In this document: one piece after another, positions 56,982 to 64,000 of the stretch
How the letters are laid out: each line of letters starts with the position of its first letter
Position numbering within the stretch: the first letter of the stretch is position 1
Assembly: GCA_003586115.2 (NCBI GenBank)
Contig: QVOM02000034.1
Coordinates: 114,026,635 to 114,090,634 of the forward strand
DNA from: Salvator merianae
Taxonomy: Eukaryota; Chordata; Lepidosauria; Squamata; Teiidae
DNA length: 64,000 nt
Direction of reading: 5' to 3'
The notes under the pieces: model-generated
Seen by the model: the letters and a program-made list of their open reading frames with translations, nothing else
What the model was told of the DNA's origin: nothing
Databases searched by the model: none
Translations under genes and position numbers: made by a program

Positions 56982-58951
56982 ACACACACAAATACACTGC
57001 TTTTAAAAGTATGAACACTGTGTGGACCATTTCACTGAAAGCTGTGAGATACAACTGCGTACTCATGTTTAATTTCCAGTCACTCCAGTGCATTCAAGAA
57101 CAGGCTAGTTTGGATTAACTGAGCTACAAAGAGTTGGTAGAGGATGATAAACTTCTCAACCAATCCCTCAAAGAAACACAGTATTAATAGGTGCTTATTG
57201 CAATGGTAGAAGTCATATTTCCATTTCAACATGGAGTAGGTCTGTGGGCATTTGCCTTGCTGAAAATGCTTTGTTTGTCCCATCACAAGGCTCCTCTGTA
57301 TCTTTATTTTGGAGTGCAGAACTACTGAATGATGTGGCAAACAAGGAGTTTTTGCAGAGGACAGGAAATCATACCCAATGACACCTCCTACAGCAATCTC
57401 TCCCTTCACTGAAGTGGCATATTCACCATGGGCTGCCAGTTGCTGCCACAAGTGGCTATGCTGTGACCAAAGATATACCTATGGGGATCTTTTGTGTTAA
57501 GATCATCCTTATAATAATGATCCACAAGGAGATGCAATTCAATAGGTGTCCTTCAGTACACAGGATTTTTTATTCAGTGGAAGTCTCCACAGAGAGAACA
57601 CAACAGAAGGACAGAGATTTAGCCATGGCTGCCAGACCAAGCCAGCAGGCCCTGAGGAATGCGGCATCTGTATCGCAGACCAGTCTTCTGGGAGGCACAA
57701 CCTCCTGGTAGAATGCTGCATCTGAAAGGACATGACATTTTACTGGGCTATGGCATGAAAATGATGTTGTAGCCACTTCAATAGAAGACCAATGTTACAC
57801 TGGCCCAGCGATCATGCACAGATGACAGCAGGTATCTGGGCCAGGTTAACAGGTGTGAGGAGCTCAGTGCCATTTTCCCAGGTTCCTGGAAGCAGTGCTC
57901 AAAGAGTGCTGCTTCTGGGCACCCACCTATAAAATTTCTGACCGGCAACTTTAGGGGCTGAAAGCCACTGAAATTGGACTGGGATAGGCCATCCATATTG
58001 TGGATAGCCTTTTATGGGAGCTGCCAGATTCCCCTCTGATCTAGCCTAAGATCAGACCTGCATGGCATAGGATAACATGTACTCTGAAGATCTTGTCCAT
58101 ATATCCTTTCCTTTGCAGCTTTCCAGATCACATTTCCAGCTTGTGGGGAACATACTGTAACTTCTATGTCCCTATTTTTGCAATGAGTGAAGTTAAATCA
58201 GACTGCAAGAGACAAGAGAATTCGGCAAAAATGATATTTTGCCTTTCATCACTGGAAGAATCTGCTGGATCAAAATATCTTCTGGGAGAAATCTGCTGGA
58301 TCAAACTGCCTTCTGGGAGTGTAACACTACTAACTGGATTCCATTCAGATCTGCTAATACCAGCTGATAATAAACATTAAAAAGTAAAAATAAAACAAAT
58401 TAAAAACAAATGTCAAGGAAATAGTGCAGTGCTCCTAATTAAAACAGAGGAGAGGGAAGAAAGAAGCATAGAAGAATACATTTCCTGGACAGAAGGTATT
58501 TTGAGATAAAATCCTCTTCTTCCCCCCCCCCCCCATCTTTAAAGCAGCAATGCTAGGCATTTATTTTCTTTTGAAGCTTCAACTACAGACCAAGGCTATA
58601 AAAATGCAAGGTAACGTTCTTCAAATTAGCAAAATTACCCATTTTTCTCCTTTTGAAAATTATCTTAAATGCTAGTTTTATAATTCGCAATCAAATTTTT
58701 TAATCATTCAGTTTAAATGCCAGGTTGAGAACAGAAATATTGGGGGGGGGGGAATCAGTCTAATCATGAACAGAGAACACAGCATTTTGTTGATACATTC
58801 TTGGTGGAGCATACAATGTTGAGGTGGGGCAGGAAGTAAATAAATTTCCCTTCTAAAAAGCCATCCCTCAATATAAAGTCATAGAGGAATGATTTTAGCT
58901 ATTACATTGTTTTGCTATAAATTGCTATATTGGTCTTACTGTGATATTTTC
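55574..58951. other. Unassigned sequence, no gene seen
   Basis: CA microsatellite at 56950-56990, C run at 58525-58535, G run at about 58741-58751. The 57540-58080 part has a uniform moderate-GC texture that may be an unrecognised repeat. The 123-codon minus-strand frame at 57080-57451 has no motif. Confidence 0.5.
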
Positions 58952-59120
58952 GAGCTATTATGCACTGACTAGTATAAAGAACCAGGAAGCATACTAGGAG
59001 CCTCCCTTCTGCACACTGATGCAGTCTAAGGGAAGCCTCGAACTAGGTCATCAGTGTGTGGAAGGGAAACTCCTAGTACACCTCCTGGTTCAGTATATTA
59101 GTCACTGCAGAATGACCCAT
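58952..59120. mobile_element. Palindromic MITE
   Basis: A left arm (TGCACTGACTAGTATAAAGA, ACCAGGAAGCATACTAGGAG, CCCTTCTGCACACTGATG) is returned in reverse on the right (CATCAGTGTGTGGAAGGGAA, CTCCTAGTACACCTCCTGGT, ATATTAGTCACTGCAGAATG), giving arms of about 65 bp with a central spacer of roughly 25 bp. The right end GTCACTGCAGAATGACCCA resembles the GTGCAGAAAGGGYC terminus of the 27054 element. No exact target duplication seen. Confidence 0.75.
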
Positions 59121-59811
59121 TGTGTTGTAAATTGTGTCTGTCTGGGTTTGTGTGTGTGTTCTTTGATCTATTTGTTCAAAGATATAATATTGCTGCAAAT
59201 ACTGGGTTCAAAAAATATATATGATGCAATATGTTAATTAAAAAAGACCAAAGAGCACTGCACAGGTACCAATGTACTCAAAAGCTGCACAATTCTCCAT
59301 TGGTGAATCGTAGTGAATCATACAAACTGGGGTGATGGAAATTATTTCTTTCAGAACTGAATCAGATAGCAGTAAAGAAATTTTTCATATCCTGTAACAT
59401 ATTCCCTTACCAGTATCAAGTGTTTTATCACTGTACACTCAGAAAGCCTTTATTTAACAGCAGATGATGAATAAGCAAGCAAGCTTGAATCCCTCCAGCA
59501 TCTTTCTTTTATCTTGCTGTTGTTCCTAACTATGAAAACAAAATTAAATATTTTAATATTTCATTTATTTAATTATTTCTAGAGGACCATACATACATTA
59601 AAATAAAAAGTAACTCCTGCCATTAGATGCTCAACTATATTACTTTAATGCATCTAGTGGTATCAGTCCTAGATGTACTATCTCTGGATTTTAGTAAATT
59701 GGGATATTCTGATCCCCAATTAACTTATGATATGCTAGGAGGGAACTTTTCTTCCTTACTCTGAAATGTATATCCAAACATAGGGCAGACATTTAAAAGT
59801 ACTACAGTTTA
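59121..59811. other. Unassigned AT-rich sequence, no gene seen
   Basis: TG run at about 59148-59160. Nothing else recognised. Confidence 0.55.
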
Positions 59812-60040
59812 GACAGTGGCTGTAGCTCAGTGGTAAAGTAAACTGCCTGGAAAGCAGGTGATTGCCAATCCAATTCCCAGCATCTCCCAGGAGCAGACAA
59901 TAACAACTTCTGTATCTCTGCCAAGAAAACTGCATGGAGTTGCCCATAGAAATGCCCATACGCTCAACCAGAAGGTGGTTATGACTCAGTGGTATGTTAA
60001 ACTGGTTTGGTTGGTGTGCAACAAAACAGCTAGTTTGTAA
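59812..60040 (+). mobile_element. tRNA-derived SINE
   Basis: GGCTGTAGCTCAGTGGTAAAG at 59818 is a good A box and tRNA 5' half; GCCTGGAAAGCAGG follows as an anticodon arm and CCAATCCAATTCCCAGC is a decayed B box. The body continues with GCCAAGAAAACTGCATGGAG and a GGTTATGACTCAGTGGTATG block. Too many changes from tRNA for a functional tRNA gene. The 3' border merges with the repeat that follows. Confidence 0.72.
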
Positions 60041-60300
60041 ATGTTTGCATTGAACCAAACTTTTAGTTGTTTTAATATTCAAAAGTTCTGTTGAACGGAA
60101 CCAGTTCCCAACTCACAAATGTGAACTATTTGATTGAATAGTTCATGTTTGCTGTGTTTTAGCTCCTGAAAAGGGCTGTTTTCAATGGAAAAATTGTATT
60201 TTTGTTTTCAAACCAGTTCAAAATCAACCATAAACAACTTTTTTTTTTCAATTAAACAGTTTGCCACTGAATCAAGCACATTATTTTAGTTCATGCAGAT
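60041..60300. repeat. GTTCAAA-type interspersed repeat, copy 3
   Basis: TTGAACCAAAC, GGAACCAGTTC, AATAGTTCATG, AAACCAGTTCAAAATCAACC words and a poly-T run match the vocabulary of 5582-5760 and 46110-46400. Boundaries uncertain. Confidence 0.45.
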
Positions 60301-61190
60301 CTCTACTCACAACAACAGTAACTTAGAGAAACTACCTGTTCATCAGATGTGAGTTCCCTGCAATGATGTCTCTCCACGCCATTGGGGAGGCACATCTTTC
60401 TACTTAAAATTTATCACCACAATTCCAATTAATCACCAGTAGCTACCAGTTCCAACTGATCATCAGGTATATCTGGATCAGAAGAAAGGGAGTTTTGCCA
60501 CCATGGCAAATACTTAGAACAAAGCTGAGACTCTCATTCAACCATCTTCCAGATAATTCCTTGTTGCTTGCTGCAGATGATTCCTGCTAAAAAGAGTCCA
60601 GATAGAATTGTTTTGTTTGCTCAGATGAACATGTTTTGTAACTATGTTAAGGGCAAAGAAGCTGAACTCTCTAAATTGTTCTGAACAATTTTTATAGTTT
60701 TTGAGAAGAATTATCAGGATTATTCTCCTGGCCAACTTTTTTCTTTTCAACTGGTAGTTATCCCCTAGCAATATAACTTTCTTCTCATGCTTATCTGAAG
60801 TAGGCATGTGGGTAGAAGAGCTGCAAGAAAAGGACTGCACACAAGAGCCTTCCAAACTAGACAATGAATGGAGGTGTGCACAACCCAAGTTGTTAGAAAA
60901 AGTAGTCTTTATTTGCTCTAGCCATTTTGACTTTAACAAGAGATTGACTTCTACCCAGTTGCTCCCCATTCCTAGCATGTTTGAATGTATACCTCCAGGT
61001 ATCTTTAGAGAATTGCCATTCTTTACTTTTTTAACCCACATTTCCCAGGAGCCAAATGAGAGTCACGCTGTATCCACACGCATCAAAAAAGTGACTCTAA
61101 AGCAACTTAGAGGTAGTAGCAAATGGCGTCTGGTGTTTCCATTCCATCTCTAATCCACATTAAAGGCCTCCATTAAGATACTTTTGAACC
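60301..61190. other. Unassigned sequence, no gene seen
   Basis: A 167-codon minus-strand open frame (60538-61041) is the longest unexplained frame in the right half. It has no recognisable domain and low-complexity Ser/Lys/Leu content; no splice or promoter evidence supports a gene. Confidence 0.5.
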
Positions 61191-61192
61191 TC

Positions 61193-61259
<67 letters not shown>

Positions 61260-61260
61260 A
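61191..61260 (+). repeat. TC then TG microsatellite
   Basis: About 25 TC units followed by about nine TG units. Confidence 0.95.
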
Positions 61261-61599
61261 TGGATGGATGCAACCTCAGAGCTGATATAATTTCCATAAT
61301 TTGGTCAGTCTTTTTTTTGTTATCATTTGACTTTCTGAATTCCTGCCACATGATTAGGATCTATCTCATGACACATTATTCTGACCATTGGCAGATTATT
61401 TAATAATTGTCAACCTGAGTGCATTCATTTTAGTATAAACTTCTATTGCTGGTTCAACGCACTTACAGATTTTCTCTTGTATTAATTATCTAAGTTATGT
61501 ATCTTTCACCTCAAGCTGGCCCACTATCCCCATGATAAAATGCATAGCTCCACCGTGTTCTTGCTGAATTTACAATAGTTAATTAGTATATAAAATGGA

Positions 61600-62365
61600 A
61601 ATGGTGACCATAGAGGGTTGGCTGCCTGTATGGAAAAATAGAACTTTGAAGATGTTTAAATTGAACTTAGAGCACTTAAAAGAAGTTTGAGGCTTGGTTT
61701 GAAAGCTCATCAAACTGTTCACCACAGGAAACAATAGAGGAAGGTGCAGGGTGATACTGCACTTCATTTTGCAAAGTTATGGAGCCAAATGGGTGATTTT
61801 AAAGGAATTCATGTGCAAAAAATATGAAGGAAATCAAGAAACTGATTTGTTAAAATAACTTAAAAATCACCCACAGGGCTGGAGCTTTAAAATTAGAAAT
61901 CAAGTAGTGCTGTTTTGAAGGCAGGAGCAAGCATAGGAACTTTGAAAAAGTTCCTATAAAATCAAGGGTGCATCAAAATATTGTGCCAATTGGCAGGGGC
62001 CTTTCTGATATCTCCCAAGCTCCCATTTGCCATCTTTGGAGTCTCTAGCTTAGTTGACTGTAGCAACAATCACCCTGTCCGTTAGACCAGGCAGGATCAA
62101 CGCTCTTCAAAGTATGAGCTGGAGCCTCCCAAACTGGCATGTGGGAAAGTGGAACTTCTGGAAAGACCCCTGTCAACCCCCCAGGTTGATCAGATGTATC
62201 CTTAAGTTTTCAGAATTTCTTTCGGAAATTTCCCATCTGTTCCATAGGAGCAAATGGGCGATTTCAAAACAACAACAAAAATTAAAACTGAAAATTCAGG
62301 GGAACATCTGATTTCTCCAGGAGTTGGCAGGGGTCTTCCTGGCTGCCCATCAGAACCAAATAGCC
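61600..62365. repeat. Diverged internal direct repeat
   Basis: CAAATGGGTGATTTTAAA (about 61786) recurs as CAAATGGGCGATTTCAAAA (about 62252), and TTGGCAGGGGCCTTTCTG (about 61989) as TTGGCAGGGGTCTTCCTG (about 62324). GGTGATTTTA also pairs with TAAAAATCACC at about 61862-61872. Suggests two old units of one unrecognised repeat about 400 bp apart. Confidence 0.5.
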
Positions 62366-64000
62366 AGGACTAGTGGACTAGCAGGAAGGCTCATGCCCAC
62401 TCCTGAGGGAATTGTTTGCATCCCTCAATTGTAAATATTTCTTTTTTTTCAATAATATCCATTTCCTCTTTGCTATAGAAAAATTTGTGGAAACAAAAAC
62501 CTGAGGAAAAAATAAGTGAGTCCCTACATGCCCACAGCCACGAGCAACAAAACGCACAAAAACACAAGACCCTAAAGTACCTTATCAACCCCCCTGCCTT
62601 TTCCTTGTATCTTACCTGAGCTGAACATCTTCTGCTGTGTGTTGACTTGAGCTCTGAAAAAAAGGAATAGGTCCAAGAAAGATCCAACAGGTGATGAAAG
62701 AACAGAGATGCTATTGCACATGTGTGCTTTCCCACTTCTGCCAAGGTCTAAGACTGGTACTAGTCCTTGGAAACTGACAGGATACAGGATACTGCTGCAA
62801 GGCACTGAGTGTACCCTATGTAATCAGCAACCTGTGACAGCAGATTTTTTATTTTATTTTAAGCCACAGCAGTAACACACAGATTGTGGCATATGTGTGG
62901 GTGATATGTGTGTGTGCATGTAGATGTATGTGTGCATGTGTGATGTGTTTGTTTTGCATTGTAAATTTTAGAAAATTGAGTCCCATGAGGGGGCACCTCT
63001 CTCCCTGTACTTTGCAAGGCAAAACAAATATGTCATACATGTACATTACCCACATACAACCCCCTGGTAGGATGTGCCACAATCTACATATTGGTGCTGT
63101 GGCAAAAAAATAAATAAAACAAAATTCAAAAATGCTTATACACTTACACACAATCCTCTGGTGCAGTTAAGGGTCTGCAGAATCCTACCTTTTTGTCATT
63201 GTTGCTGTTACTAGCCCTAACCTAGAAGTTCTAATGTTAGTTTTGTGTGTGGCCAGAACACAGGGTGTTTTTTAATTATTTTATTTTATTTTACTTCCTT
63301 TTTTGAGATTTTTCAGACTTCATTTTTGCCCCTCTTTTTTTCTTTTTTGTTCTGGTTTCTTTTTTTGATGGGTTGGGTGGTTGGACGGAGTAGTTTGTGT
63401 TTGAACACCTAGATCTTTTATTTTATTTATGTATTTATTTTTTTCCTGATTGCTCTAGGTGTTGCAGAATGGGGCTCACATATTGCCACTCATCCTCCAA
63501 ATACAGCTCAGAAAAAGCAAACAGGGAGAGGTTCACCTTTAGGAAAATGAGCTGCTGCATCAATCAAGCACCTGTATGAGTGCAATGAGATGTCACCACA
63601 CCACCATCCATGAAAAACACTCACTTTGCAGGCTTGTCAGTAGACATGTTAGATAATACTGTCAGACAGTTCCAAATCTGGTCAGACTGGGTGATGTGCT
63701 GCCCAAGACTCAGCTGGCACCCTGTTGACATTTGCTATTTTGCTCCCTTGTATACTGTAGAATGGACTGTTCAGCACTTCTGAGTCCAACTGACTTCTCT
63801 CATCTCAGTGCCGACTTGTTGAAGCTGATCCATGGCATGTCTTGTGAGTTGTCCCCAAAACCTATCTATTAATGGTTAGGGACTTCAGGACTTCACTGAA
63901 AAGAATATCTGGAGGATCAAAGGAAAACGAAGCTAGAGTATCAGGTAGGAGTGATGGGAGGGGTGATACTGACCTTGGCATGCGGACATCTGAGGGGACT
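62366..64000. other. Unassigned sequence, no gene seen
   Basis: TG/CATG-rich patch at about 62893-62950 and T-rich text at 63265-63440. No gene or repeat ends recognised up to the right edge. Confidence 0.5.

Noticed and set aside
59815..59890. Functional tRNA gene
   Set aside because: A box is good but the B box and stems are decayed and a SINE body follows.
60538..61041. 167-codon minus-strand open frame
   Set aside because: No recognisable domain, low-complexity content and no splice or promoter signal; within chance for AT-rich DNA of this length.

Overview
This window looks like repeat-dense, gene-free DNA from a vertebrate nuclear genome, most probably a squamate reptile (lizard or gecko type). 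The grounds are the repeats: an L2-type LINE with a GC-rich 3' hairpin and an AAAT tail, a CR1 LINE with the diagnostic ATTCTATG 3' repeats, more CR1 3' fragments, tRNA-derived SINE pieces, a crowd of short inverted-repeat DNA transposons, and many microsatellites. I find no host protein-coding exon, rRNA, intact tRNA or CRISPR that I can support. The only long open frames with recognisable protein content are reverse transcriptases. The species call is inference.

Layout. 1-1893: 3' part of an L2-like LINE on the plus strand, already broken by a stop, a frameshift and loss of a catalytic Asp. 2-10 kb: mostly unassigned AT-rich DNA with microsatellites and one perfect hairpin. 10.5-21.2 kb: a cluster of non-autonomous DNA transposons (MITE-like) whose ends read GGCCTGTTYGCACTTA or close variants; three copies in the window have exact 5-bp target-site duplications (CAAGA, CTTGG, CATGG). 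Two internal-sequence groups can be seen, here called A and B. 21.2-28.8 kb: unassigned DNA, a relic of a second LINE family, two short MITEs and a CR1 fragment. 28.9-30.9 kb: a 944-bp block present twice at an exact 1085-bp offset, with a 136-N gap between the copies and only two base differences seen. This is probably an assembly false duplication. 32.8-35.4 kb: one GGC-ended transposon inserted into a relative of itself. 35.4-48 kb: simple repeats, CR1 3' ends in opposite orientations, another group A MITE, a long palindrome and a GTTCAAA-rich repeat. 48.2-51.2 kb: a second relic of the LINE family seen at 23.7 kb and an old L2-like relic. 52.7-53.85 kb: a young, 5'-truncated CR1 on the minus strand whose 359-codon reverse transcriptase frame is still open. 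54-64 kb: another group A MITE, a palindromic MITE, a tRNA-derived SINE and unassigned DNA.

Nothing here forms an operon or a pathway. The biology on show is transposon biology: LINE reverse transcriptases that could in principle have supplied SINE mobilisation, and non-autonomous cut-and-paste elements that need a transposase not encoded in this window. The best leads are the nested transposon, the 5-bp-TSD MITE group with its CpG-rich young copy, and the duplicated block at the gap.
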